In this document: positions 1 to 7,937 of the stretch, one piece after another
Position numbering within the stretch: position 1 is the stretch's first letter
How the letters are laid out: every line of letters begins with the position of its first letter
NCBI RefSeq assembly: GCF_009467825.1
Contig: NZ_WIOK01000036.1
Span: forward strand, 1-49,339
DNA: 49,339 nucleotides
Reading direction: 5' to 3'
Source of the DNA: Cyclobacterium xiamenense
GTDB taxonomy: Bacteria; Bacteroidota; Bacteroidia; Cytophagales; Cyclobacteriaceae
Program-made: the position numbers and the translations under genes
The notes under the pieces: generated by a model
The model's database searches: none
Told to the model about the DNA's origin: nothing
What the model saw: the letters and a program-made list of their open reading frames with translations, nothing else

Positions 1-40
1 AACTGGATCTGAAGACAGAGTCCTAAAAAAATAGTGAATT

Positions 41-72
41 TTCCCTTCGGGGGGCTAGCCCCCCGAAGGGAA
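41..72. repeat. Perfect 32-base palindrome, possible terminator
   Basis: Bases 41-56 are the exact reverse complement of 57-72; the centre is GGGCTAGCCC and the arms are rich in C and G. It lies about 115 bases past the end of the minus-strand toxin gene. On the minus strand a run of seven T follows about nine bases after the stem, so it could end the toxin-antitoxin transcript. The T run is not directly adjacent, so a dispersed palindromic repeat is an equally good reading. Bases 73-186 hold nothing else that I recognise. Confidence 0.5.
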
Positions 73-186
73 GCCAGACAGAGTTGAGCTAACACTCCCA
101 GCGTATTTTGCTGACGACTGATGACGAATACCGCCTAATCTGATAAGTCTGTCGTTGGTTCACTCCTCATTTTTGTGGGAGGTTGG

Positions 187-492
187 TTATCCTTTCATTT
201 TTTCCGGGGACTGTCGGGTATCAAAAAAATCCGTTATAAATATCAGGCCGTCTTCTATAAGGTAAATGATCTTAAAATAGCCTTCCACCAACCTTCTGTG
301 CCCTTTTCCCAAATGCATCAGATATTCCTCATATTGGCCCATGTGGGGATTGATGATCAGACCATCTGCCCTGTCCAGTAATTGTTTTCTAATCTCTAAT
401 GCTTTTTCTAATGGAACCTTTTGGACCTTCAGCAAAAACTTTAGGGATTCCTCTAGGCTTTCCAGGGATTGGTCTGTATAAACTACCCTCAT
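187..492 (-). CDS. RelE/ParE-family toxin of a type II toxin-antitoxin pair
   Basis: A 101-residue protein with the size and pattern of the RelE/ParE fold: a helical start (SLESLEESLKFLLK), a middle helix rich in charged residues, and the late strand pattern RRLVEGYFKIIYLIEDG followed by ITDFFDTRQSPEKM. Family members are usually mRNA interferases or gyrase poisons; which one applies here cannot be told. Its ATG overlaps the TGA of the upstream gene in an ATGA junction (489-492), so the two are translationally coupled, as expected of toxin and antitoxin. The final DTRQSPEKM tail matches Bacteroidota ParE-like toxins as I remember them. No catalytic residue can be assigned with confidence. Confidence 0.75.
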   Translation of the reverse strand: MRVVYTDQSLESLEESLKFLLKVQKVPLEKALEIRKQLLDRADGLIINPHMGQYEEYLMHLGKGHRRLVEGYFKIIYLIEDGLIFITDFFDTRQSPEKMKG

Positions 493-944
493 AGACCCAA
501 CCTGTCGTCCAACTTCTTCTCTAACTCTTCCCTTGTATATACGCTACCTGTCCGGATATCTTCTTCGGCTTTTAATGCCCTGGAGGTCAGTCTCTCTTTA
601 AGGACCGGATCTAAACTGGACTTTATAAGTAAGGTTTTAATCGCCTCCAACACATGAAGGTCATTTTCCTTTTCGATCAGCGTTCTTAATTCCTGTTTTA
701 TGTCTATTGCTCCCATAATAATTACTCCTTCCTTTACCTTCTCCCACGAAGTAAACTTCATATCCCCGGTTTCATACTTTCCAAGCCTGCTATCCAGCTC
801 CTTATTTTTTCCTGCACTTAATTCAAAAGAACTTTCCTGCGCTTCCTTTAGACCTTGAAGTTCTTTAAGAACGGATATGTCCTGAAGCTCGGTAAGCCAG
901 TGGATAAGATCGATTTTAATAGATTTCTTGTCCATACCTATCAT
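489..944 (-). CDS. Antitoxin-like protein made of two similar modules
   Basis: A 151-residue acidic protein directly upstream of the toxin. It looks like two antitoxin-like units in one frame. Residues about 4-72 begin with KKSIKIDLIHWLTELQD and end with ELDSRLGKYETGDMKFTSWEKVKE. Residues 77-151 begin at Met77 with DIKQELRTLIEKEND and end with YTREELEKKLDDRLGL. Both units have a short helical N-terminus followed by a Leu/Asp/Arg-rich region, and Bacteroidota antitoxins of this type are normally only about 70-80 residues. The start at 944 has an alternative ATG at 935. Met77 (716) carries its own strong ribosome site, so a short 75-residue form is likely to be made as well. Partner of the toxin by position and overlap; the DNA-binding role is inferred from the family. 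Confidence 0.65.
   Translation of the reverse strand: MIGMDKKSIKIDLIHWLTELQDISVLKELQGLKEAQESSFELSAGKNKELDSRLGKYETGDMKFTSWEKVKEGVIIMGAIDIKQELRTLIEKENDLHVLEAIKTLLIKSSLDPVLKERLTSRALKAEEDIRTGSVYTREELEKKLDDRLGL
725..730 (-). promoter_or_regulatory. Internal Shine-Dalgarno site for a second antitoxin start
   Basis: On the minus strand AAGGAG stands eight bases before an in-frame ATG at 716-714 (Met77 of the antitoxin gene). Most genes in this window lack such a clear Shine-Dalgarno sequence, so its presence at an internal Met supports a separate start for the second module. Confidence 0.55.
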
Positions 945-1105
945 GATTTTACCCAGTAAAGTTAACGATTTATTTATGGATTTGATTCACCCCGGCAGAC
1001 GGTGTTGCCGCACCGCCCTTTTCCGTTCCTCCAAGTTCTCCAAAAAAATCGCAGACTAGCAATTTCTCCTTATCTTTACCCTGCAAATCACTAATCCGGA
1101 ATTTC

Positions 1106-4100
1106 ATGCGTAGTATACTTATCAAGACAACTTTTATACTCCTATTCATCACCTTTCCTATCCTGGCCCAGGAAGAAACCGACTGGGAGGTAGCCGCACC
1201 CGAAGGAGATTGGGAATTTGAAAACGTAACCTTTACTACCGACGAAGGCACCTGGATGAACCTGGATGTCAGCCCTGACGGGAATACCATTGTTTTCGAC
1301 CTGTTGGGAGATATCTACTCCATGCCGATCTCCGGAGGAACCGCAACTGTCCTGAGATCCGGCTTGCCTTTTGAGGTTCAGCCACGTTTTAGCCCGGACG
1401 GGAAATGGATTTCCTTCACATCTGATGCCGGAGGAGGGGACAACGTCTGGGTGATGAGGCCCGATGGCAGCGATGCCCGTCAGGTTACCAAAGAGTCCTT
1501 CCGCCTGCTCAATAATGCGGTGTGGATGCCGGATGGCAACTACCTGGTGGCCCGAAAACACTTTACCTCCGGCCGATCGCTGGGTGCCGGAGAAATGTGG
1601 CAGTACCATATTTCCGGCGGAGAAGGATTGCAGCTTACCCAACGGAAAAACGATCAACAGGACGTCAACGAACCCAGCGTATCCCCCGATGGCAGGTACC
1701 TGTATTTCAGTGAAGACATGGCTCCTGGGGGCCGCTTTGCATACAACCGGGATCCCAATGGACAAATCTATGTCATCAAACGCTACGACTTTGAAACGGG
1801 CGAAACGGAAATCCTCACCGGAGGACCCGGAGGTGCGGCACGGCCTCAGGTTTCTCCGGATGGAAAAAAACTGGCCTTTGTAAAACGAGTCCGAACCAAA
1901 TCGGTGCTCTACATCCACGACCTGGAAACGGGCGAAGAATGGCCGGTCTATGAGGAACTAAACAAAGATCAACAAACCGCCTGGGCTATTTTTGGGGTAT
2001 ACCCCGGATTTGCCTGGATGCCCGACAACCGGCAGATTCTGATTTGGGCCAAGGGGAAAATCCAGAAAATCGATACCGAAAACCTGGACCAAAGCAGCAT
2101 CCCTTTTACGGTAGAAGTGGCTATTCCCGTAGCCGAACGGGTTCATTTCAGCCATTCCATCGCAAGAGAGACCTTCACCCCCCGCATGATCCGGGATGCA
2201 GTCACTTCGCCAGATGGCCGGCAACTCGTATTCCGGGCATTGGGCTATCTCTGGATCAAAGACTTGCCAAATGGAAAACCGAAAAGAATTACGGAGGGTA
2301 CGGACTTTGAGGCGGAACCTGCCTTTTCTCCGACTGGGGACAGACTCCTTTTTGTAACCTGGAATGACCTGAACAAAGGATCCATTAAAGAAGTGAATTT
2401 GAGCAATAATCGGATAACCACCCTCAGCCAGGAAAAAGGAATCTACAGAAATCCCTCCTATTCTCCGGATGGGTCCCAAATTCTTTACCGGAAGGAACCG
2501 GGTAACCCGGATCAGGGCCGTACCTTTACCAAAAACCCCGGCATCTACCTGATGGATCGGCAATCCCGGGAGCCCAAAAAGCTGGTAGAAAATGGCGATT
2601 TCCCGGTATTTACCAAAGAAGGCAAACGGGTGTTTTTTCAGACCGGCGGAAAGTTCTTCGGAAACCTGACCAAAAGCCTGAAGTCAGTAGACCTAAACGG
2701 ACAGGACGAACGCACGCACATTGAATCCAAATACGCCAACCGCCTGGTGCCCAGCCCGGACAACCAATGGGTAGCCTTTATCCACTTGCACAAAGCCTAC
2801 CTGGCACCGCTTGTACTGAATGGCCAACCGGTCAATCTGGATGATAAAACCAAATCCCTGCCGGTGGCCCAACTATCCGAAGATGCGGGCCTGAACCTGC
2901 ACTGGTCTCCAGACAGTGAGACCATTTTTTGGACGCTGGGGGATGCCTATCACAGCACGCGACTGGACGAAAACTTTGATTTTCTGGGCCAATCAGGTCC
3001 GGAAGGGGAAAAAACCGAAACTGAACCGATAAAAATTGGATTGGAGGCTGCGGTCGATCGGCCGGAAGGCATCATTGCCTTTACCGGTGCCACCCTGATC
3101 ACCATGGAAGGAGATGAAGTAATCGAAAACGGCACGGTCATCGTCGAAGGTTCCACCATCAAGGCAGTAGGTGCCTCTGCTGCCGTTTCCATCCCCGATG
3201 GAGCAGTTCTGTACGATATGGCCGGAAAAACCATTATGCCGGGCATCGTGGATGCCCACGCCCATATCGGCGCTTTTCGGGATGGGCTCACCGTGCAGCA
3301 AAACTGGCAATTGTACGCTAACCTGGCCTATGGCGTGACCACCGCCCACGACCCATCGGCCAATACCGAAACGGTCTTTACCCTTTCCGAAATGGTGCAA
3401 AGCGGTGCGCTGGTAGGGCCCCGGATTTTCAGCACGGGTTTTATCCTCTATGGCGCGGATGGCGATTTCAAAGCAGTCATCAACAAGCTGGAAGATGCAC
3501 GGTTTTCGGTACGCCGCACAAAGGCTTTCGGTGCCACGGCCGTAAAATCCTATAACCAGCCCCGAAGGGATCAGCGACAGCAGGTATTGCAGGCTGCCCG
3601 GGAATTGGGGGTAAATGTGGTACCCGAGGGTGGATCCACCTTTTTCCACAACCTTTCCATGATTCAGGACGGGCACACCGGCATCGAACACAACATCCCC
3701 ATCGCACCGGTGTACAAAGACGTGTTGGAGCTCTGGGGCCAAACGGAGGTGGGCTACACCCCCACGCTGATTGTCAACTATGGCGGCATCAACGCAGAGT
3801 ATTACTGGTACCAGAAAACAAACGTTTGGGAAAACGAAAAATTACTTCGTTTCAGTCCCCGGGGAATGATCGATGCGCGGTCCCGCCACCGAACCATGGT
3901 ACCGGAGGAAACCTATGAAAACAGCCATATCCTCACTTCCCGACAGGTCACCGATCTGGCGAATAAAGGCGTCACCGTTAATCTGGGTGGCCACGGACAA
4001 CTGCAAGGCCTGGGTGCTCATTGGGAATTGTGGAGCCTGGCGCAAGGCGGCATGTCCAACCACGAGGCGCTGAAAGCAGCCACCATCAACGGCGCCCGGT

Positions 4101-4390
4101 ATATCGGTATGGATGCGGACCTGGGATCACTCAAGCCCGGTAAACTGGCCGATTTGATCGTTCTGGAAAAAAATCCGCTAGCGGATATCCGCCACTCGGA
4201 AAGCATCACCCATACCATGATCAACGGACGTTTGTATGAAACGGAAAACATGAACGAGATCGGCCACCGTAACCGGGAGCGGCCTCCCTTCTACTGGGAA
4301 AATCGCCTGTTTCAGGAAGCCTTTCCCTGGCACGAGAGCATCCAAACCTACATGCACAGCGGCTGCGGCTGCGGTGTTGGCAGGCACTAA
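1106..4390 (+). CDS. Exported TolB-like beta-propeller fused to an amidohydrolase
   Basis: A 1094-residue protein with a signal peptide (FILLFITFPILAQ). Residues about 45-640 contain many PD40/TolB-type repeats, visible as recurring SPDG motifs followed by short strands. Residues about 665-1060 are a metal-dependent amidohydrolase of the imidazolonepropionase/prolidase-like group. Visible pieces are GKTIMPGIVDAHAH with the HxH metal pair at His718 and His720, AYGVTTAHD, a candidate bridging Lys814 in AVKSYN, and late His residues in GIEHN and LGGHGQ. The ending ADLGSLKPGKLADLIVL is typical of the family. The substrate is unknown; propeller-amidohydrolase fusions are usually thought to act on peptides or cyclic amides outside the cytoplasm. 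The C-terminus GCGCGVGRH is unusual. The stop codon overlaps the stop of the convergent acetyltransferase gene. A possible -7 element TATCTTTA sits at 1071-1078. Confidence 0.88.
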   Translation: MRSILIKTTFILLFITFPILAQEETDWEVAAPEGDWEFENVTFTTDEGTWMNLDVSPDGNTIVFDLLGDIYSMPISGGTATVLRSGLPFEVQPRFSPDGKWISFTSDAGGGDNVWVMRPDGSDARQVTKESFRLLNNAVWMPDGNYLVARKHFTSGRSLGAGEMWQYHISGGEGLQLTQRKNDQQDVNEPSVSPDGRYLYFSEDMAPGGRFAYNRDPNGQIYVIKRYDFETGETEILTGGPGGAARPQVSPDGKKLAFVKRVRTKSVLYIHDLETGEEWPVYEELNKDQQTAWAIFGVYPGFAWMPDNRQILIWAKGKIQKIDTENLDQSSIPFTVEVAIPVAERVHFSHSIARETFTPRMIRDAVTSPDGRQLVFRALGYLWIKDLPNGKPKRITEGTDFEAEPAFSPTGDRLLFVTWNDLNKGSIKEVNLSNNRITTLSQEKGIYRNPSYSPDGSQILYRKEPGNPDQGRTFTKNPGIYLMDRQSREPKKLVENGDFPVFTKEGKRVFFQTGGKFFGNLTKSLKSVDLNGQDERTHIESKYANRLVPSPDNQWVAFIHLHKAYLAPLVLNGQPVNLDDKTKSLPVAQLSEDAGLNLHWSPDSETIFWTLGDAYHSTRLDENFDFLGQSGPEGEKTETEPIKIGLEAAVDRPEGIIAFTGATLITMEGDEVIENGTVIVEGSTIKAVGASAAVSIPDGAVLYDMAGKTIMPGIVDAHAHIGAFRDGLTVQQNWQLYANLAYGVTTAHDPSANTETVFTLSEMVQSGALVGPRIFSTGFILYGADGDFKAVINKLEDARFSVRRTKAFGATAVKSYNQPRRDQRQQVLQAARELGVNVVPEGGSTFFHNLSMIQDGHTGIEHNIPIAPVYKDVLELWGQTEVGYTPTLIVNYGGINAEYYWYQKTNVWENEKLLRFSPRGMIDARSRHRTMVPEETYENSHILTSRQVTDLANKGVTVNLGGHGQLQGLGAHWELWSLAQGGMSNHEALKAATINGARYIGMDADLGSLKPGKLADLIVLEKNPLADIRHSESITHTMINGRLYETENMNEIGHRNRERPPFYWENRLFQEAFPWHESIQTYMHSGCGCGVGRH

Positions 4391-5139
4391 GACTCCTTTC
4401 GGTCTACAAAAAAATAGGGATCCTTCGTTAATTGGAGGGTCCCTTTTTCCCAAAGGCTCCGGGCATCCATCCGTACCGATGCTGCCTGCAACACCTTGCC
4501 TTTTTGGCAGGAATCCGATCCCAACAGCCCTTCCACCCGCTCGTAGCGCTGTTCAAAGCCAGCAAAATCATGCCTAAAATACGATTTCGACATTTTCCTC
4601 CCTGTCTGATCTACTAATGTATAATTAACCCTGGCACCCAATAGATAAGGTGGCTTGATCTCTTCTTCCACGGCATGCATGGAGGTATTGGGCCGGGTCC
4701 CACAACCCAGGAACAGAATCTTTCCATGCACTTCAGGAAGCTTGGCAAAAGGAGAATGCGGACCACAAGGTGTATCGTCCAGTAAATGTTCTGAGAGAAA
4801 ATAATCGCTCAATTCTCCTATAGCACATACCGAATGCGTGGGATGCATGCTTCGTTGCACGCCTGGAAAGGTGCGGAAAAACTCCGGCAAGCCACCGACG
4901 CATACGGGTGTTTTCGACAGATCAAAAATGGGATTCTCCGGAGTGACCGTTTGATAGGATAATGCAGGCATCAATAAGGTTCCACTGGGTCCCAGGAGAT
5001 CCAGAAGGGCATTAACGACGATTTTGGCCCTGTCGGGAAACTTTCCTAAGGAATTCAACGAGGCATGAACCAGCACATGATCCCCCTCGCCTATCCCAAG
5101 CCGGCTCAGGTCTTTATGAATCCGCTGTTTCCAATTCAT
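4387..5139 (-). CDS. AAC(3)-family (aminoglycoside N3-acetyltransferase fold) protein
   Basis: A 250-residue cytoplasmic protein. The ATG at 5139 (MNWKQRIHKDL) is preferred; a further 28 in-frame codons upstream look untranslated. Family features are DHVLVHASLNSLG near the start, GPSGTLLMPALS, the conserved segment RSMHPTHSVCAIG, then DDTPCGPHSPFAKL and GKILFLGCG, the usual acetyl-CoA/antibiotic cleft motifs of the family. Many chromosomal members (for example the YokD type) are not proven to give resistance, so the substrate is left open. The gene is convergent with the amidohydrolase gene and the stops overlap in CTAA (4387-4390). Its upstream region (5140-5561) holds two hairpins and no gene. 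Confidence 0.85.
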   Translation of the reverse strand: MNWKQRIHKDLSRLGIGEGDHVLVHASLNSLGKFPDRAKIVVNALLDLLGPSGTLLMPALSYQTVTPENPIFDLSKTPVCVGGLPEFFRTFPGVQRSMHPTHSVCAIGELSDYFLSEHLLDDTPCGPHSPFAKLPEVHGKILFLGCGTRPNTSMHAVEEEIKPPYLLGARVNYTLVDQTGRKMSKSYFRHDFAGFEQRYERVEGLLGSDSCQKGKVLQAASVRMDARSLWEKGTLQLTKDPYFFVDRKES

Positions 5140-5243
5140 GTTTTTCTGATTTTTTCTTAATGGTGATAACTTGTGCTGCTTCGAAGGTCGGGGTAGGCAG
5201 TTCCGATCCTGAACAGGAAACACCTACCGATTACGGATCTTAA

Positions 5244-5291
5244 CACCCCCTGTCTCCCCCTCCTGTTTTCAGGAGGGGGAGACAGGGGGTG
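5244..5291. repeat. Perfect 22-base-pair hairpin with TTTT loop
   Basis: Bases 5244-5265 and 5270-5291 are exact reverse complements around a four-T loop; the stem is G/C-rich (core TGTCTCCCCCTCCTG). It lies between the end of the PEP-hydrolase-like gene and the start of the acetyltransferase gene, both on the minus strand. No T tract follows on either side, so it is more likely a dispersed palindromic element or an RNA-stability hairpin than a plain terminator. Confidence 0.6.
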
Positions 5292-5413
5292 ATTTGATGC
5301 CATTCTTTAACTTTTTAATATATTGATTTTTAAATAGTTAAAAATCAACACCATCATCCCGATTTCTGCGTTTTTTTAAATATTAGGCTACCATTGACAT
5401 GTGAAAGGTACCT

Positions 5414-5461
5414 ATTTCACGCGGCGAGCGCTGCGGATTCGCTGCGATCGCTGCGTGAAAT
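5414..5461. repeat. Imperfect 21-base-pair inverted repeat
   Basis: Arms 5414-5434 and 5441-5461 pair with three mismatches around a six-base loop; both outer ends carry TTTCACGC or its complement. A further GTGAAA at 5401-5406 can pair with TTTCAC at 5415-5420, giving an alternative smaller stem. The element is about 100 bases past the end of the minus-strand gene at 5562 and could act as its transcript end, but no T run is present. Confidence 0.45.
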
Positions 5462-5561
5462 CAGATGTCTTTTCATTTATTTTAAAACACCATACGTTGC
5501 TTGAGTTATCCCTGTCCTACTCAGACAGATCCAATTTTTTGCCACTGAAAAATCAGTAGGT

Positions 5562-6425
5562 CTATTTTTTTAATCTTAATTGCTTAAAAGAACGCGTAAG
5601 ATCCAGCAGTGATTGTTCCACGCCCATTCGTTCCAGGGAAGAGGCACCCACAAAACCGTGCACCTCCGTGGCATCCAGCACCTGCCGCACGTCCTCCGGG
5701 GTATTGATCGGGCCGCCATGGGTTAGGAAAAAAAGGTCGGAATTAATGGATTGGCAGGCATCCATTATTTCACGGGTTTTGTCAATCGCCTCCTCCATGG
5801 TACAGGAAGCACCGGTAACCCCCACGGAGCCCCCGACGGTGGTCCCTACATGCGCAATAATGGCATCCGCACCGGCTTCCGCCATTTTGATTGCCTCCCC
5901 GGGTTTGGCCACATACACAATGGAAAACAGGTCCATTTTGTCTGCTATACGCACCATTTCGACCTCTTTGTCAAAGCTCATTCCGGTCTCTTCCAATATC
6001 TGACGGAAATTTCCATCTACGATGCAGTGGGTGGGGAAATTATTAATTCCCGAAAAGCCCATGTCTTTCACTTTGAGTAAGTGATGCCAGATCCTTCGTC
6101 GGGGATCCGATCCGTGAACGCCACAAATCACGGGCACTTCTTCCACTACCGGCAAGACCTCAAACTCACCGATTTCCATGGCTACCGCATTGGCATCTCC
6201 ATAGGCCATCAGGCCAGCTGTGGAACCATGCCCGGACATGCGAAATCTCCCCGAGTTGTAAATGATAATCAGGTCTGCCCCGCCTTTTTCTATGAATTTG
6301 GCACTAATACCTGTCCCTGCACCGGCAGCGATTATAGCCTTGTTATCAGCGATTGTTTTCTTTAACCGTTCCCTGACTTCCTGCCGGGTGTACGGGTTTC
6401 CTTTTCCTGTCCACGGATTGGGCAT
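5562..6425 (-). CDS. PEP-hydrolase-like TIM-barrel protein (Tm-1 C-terminal-like)
   Basis: A 287-residue protein without signal peptide, matching the 'phosphoenolpyruvate hydrolase-like' TIM-barrel family. Visible landmarks are IIAAGAGTGISAKFIEKGG, DLIIIYNSGRFRM, GLMAYGDANAVAMEI, PVICGVHGSDPRR, GINNFPTHCIVDG, IIAHVGTTVGG and FFLTHGGPINTPED. In tomato Tm-1 a domain of this type follows the UPF0261 domain in the same protein; here the UPF0261 partner is the adjacent upstream gene, 51 bases away on the same strand. The chemical reaction is not established to my knowledge, although isomerase-class TIM-barrel chemistry is the usual guess. The start ATG overlaps the 10-base word ATAACGTTTT, which also occurs in the LacI-type boxes described elsewhere. 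Confidence 0.88.
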   Translation of the reverse strand: MPNPWTGKGNPYTRQEVRERLKKTIADNKAIIAAGAGTGISAKFIEKGGADLIIIYNSGRFRMSGHGSTAGLMAYGDANAVAMEIGEFEVLPVVEEVPVICGVHGSDPRRRIWHHLLKVKDMGFSGINNFPTHCIVDGNFRQILEETGMSFDKEVEMVRIADKMDLFSIVYVAKPGEAIKMAEAGADAIIAHVGTTVGGSVGVTGASCTMEEAIDKTREIMDACQSINSDLFFLTHGGPINTPEDVRQVLDATEVHGFVGASSLERMGVEQSLLDLTRSFKQLRLKK

Positions 6426-6476
6426 AACGTTTTATTTCGTGTTAAGCCTGCAAGATATTTTAAAACCGGCAGCTAA

Positions 6477-7754
6477 TCAACTTTCCGTAGAAAACCGCCC
6501 GGCGCTGCCTGACCCACCGCTTTGCTTTTTTTCCAACAGATCCAGCAGCAGGTCCACCGCGACGCCGGCAAATCCCATATCGTTGATATGGGCTTCCAGC
6601 GACATTTGTTCGATTCCAGGGTCCAGATAGGTCTCCCATGCACGCTTCAGTGCTGCGGTGCACTTTTGATCATAAAAATGATTCCCAGGCGCATCCAGCT
6701 GCGAAAAGCCCCGCAGGGGTAACAGTACCCGGATACTTTCTTTTGCCCGGCTTTGGTTAAGCTTTTCTGCGATCTGCCGTCCCAGCTCAAAATTTTCCTG
6801 CTCATTGGTACGCATCAGGGTCACATCGGGCGCCCATTGGTAGAAAAGCCGATTGACGTAGGCTTCCGGTACAGCGTCGGGCGTACCGAAGTTGACCATA
6901 TCCAGGCAACCGGGAGCCAGCAAGCAGGGAATCCCTCCTTCGATCGCGGCCGTCAATCGATCCGGCCCGGCGCTCAGGATTCCGCCGCATAGCTCATCCG
7001 CCAGTTCGGTGGTCGTCAAATCCATTACGGCATCGAATACGCCCTCGCGTATCAATGCTTCCATGGCCTTCCCTCCAACGCCATTGGCGTGGAAGGCCAT
7101 TACTTCGTACCCCTTTTGCTCTAGCAAGCGGGTGCAGGCGTTTACGCAATCGGTGGTGTTGCCAAACATGCTAATAGCCACCACCCCCTTTACGCCGTTG
7201 GATTTCTGTTCCGGAACCTTCGCCATGGCAACAATAGCCGCGGCTGCCTGATCGATGAGTGGCCGGATGATGGCATTGAGTCCCGCCACATCCACCACCG
7301 AAGGAATCAAAACGATGTCCTTGACGCCTACTAGATGCGATACATCCCGGGTAGCCAGGGTAGATAGACAGACCTTGGGAAACCCCAGCGGCAGCACCTG
7401 CATGGCTTTTAGCAGGAGATACGTGCCTCCGCCCCCTCCCATACCTATGACTCCGCTGATTTTTCCTTCCTCATAGAGGGCCCGAAGCAATTTTGCAGCA
7501 CCCGCTGCCATCCGCTCCAGGGCGTGAGCCCGATTATTTTTTTTTCGCAGCGCTTCGATGGAGGTTCCAGCCAGGGAAGCCAGGTAGTCCGCTTCCACGT
7601 CTACAGAGATTCGGTCGGTGCTGCCAAAAATTCCGGCATTGATGCCGATCACCTGGGCTCCGCTGACCAATAGCTGCTCGCGTAATCGCGCAAAGACTTC
7701 TGCCTTGGTATCGAAACAACCTAACATCGCGATGGTAGGAGACGGTAGTTCCAT
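6477..7754 (-). CDS. Tm-1-like ATP-binding (UPF0261) protein
   Basis: A 425-residue protein of the UPF0261 family. The ATG at 7754 (MELPSPTIAMLGCFDTKAE) is chosen because family members begin just before the TIAMLGCFDTK strand; the 26 codons upstream are probably leader. Other motifs are VIGINAGIFG, GVIGMGGGGGTYL, KVCLSTLATRDVSHLVGVKD, GVVAISMFGNTTDCV, VMAFHANGVGGKAME, DLTTTELADELCGG and PCLLAPGCLDMVNFG. Structures of the plant relative show ATP binding in the N-terminal part. The native bacterial substrate is unknown. It forms a probable two-gene operon with the TIM-barrel gene downstream and shares a 183-base divergent promoter region with ppc. Confidence 0.9.
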   Translation of the reverse strand: MELPSPTIAMLGCFDTKAEVFARLREQLLVSGAQVIGINAGIFGSTDRISVDVEADYLASLAGTSIEALRKKNNRAHALERMAAGAAKLLRALYEEGKISGVIGMGGGGGTYLLLKAMQVLPLGFPKVCLSTLATRDVSHLVGVKDIVLIPSVVDVAGLNAIIRPLIDQAAAAIVAMAKVPEQKSNGVKGVVAISMFGNTTDCVNACTRLLEQKGYEVMAFHANGVGGKAMEALIREGVFDAVMDLTTTELADELCGGILSAGPDRLTAAIEGGIPCLLAPGCLDMVNFGTPDAVPEAYVNRLFYQWAPDVTLMRTNEQENFELGRQIAEKLNQSRAKESIRVLLPLRGFSQLDAPGNHFYDQKCTAALKRAWETYLDPGIEQMSLEAHINDMGFAGVAVDLLLDLLEKKQSGGSGSAGRFSTES

Positions 7755-7872
7755 TGGTTGATTGCTTGTGTCAGGCGTGAATGTACGGATAAAACCAAGC
7801 TTCTGAAAAACATTTCGGGAAACCGGAAGCATCCAGCCCTTCTTTTTTTACGATAGCCCCCTTCCCGGAAAC

Positions 7873-7903
7873 TTTCATTCCATTGCCTTATCTCGTATAT
7901 TTA
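7873..7903 (+). promoter_or_regulatory. Candidate Bacteroidota promoter for ppc
   Basis: TTTC at 7873-7876 and TATATTTA at 7896-7903 are 19 bases apart, fitting the TTTG-N19-TAnnTTTG pattern with one mismatch in each element. The -7 element ends 34 bases before the chosen ATG at 7938. Confidence 0.35.
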
Positions 7904-7937
7904 ACCATCATTGAAAACCCTACAAATTGAAAAAGGC

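Noticed and set aside
970-1290. Minus-strand frame of 106 codons overlapping the amidohydrolase start
   Set aside because: It runs opposite to a clear signal peptide and propeller gene, and has no recognisable protein pattern.
1142-1918. Long minus-strand frame (258 codons) inside the amidohydrolase gene
   Set aside because: Composition is that of an antisense shadow; the plus-strand product has clear domains over the same bases.
4387-5139. Calling the AAC(3)-fold gene an antibiotic-resistance gene
   Set aside because: Family membership alone does not show resistance; there is no mobile context or integron.
7911-7937. TTG start for ppc
   Set aside because: The ATG at 7938 gives normal family length and follows a promoter-like element at a good distance.
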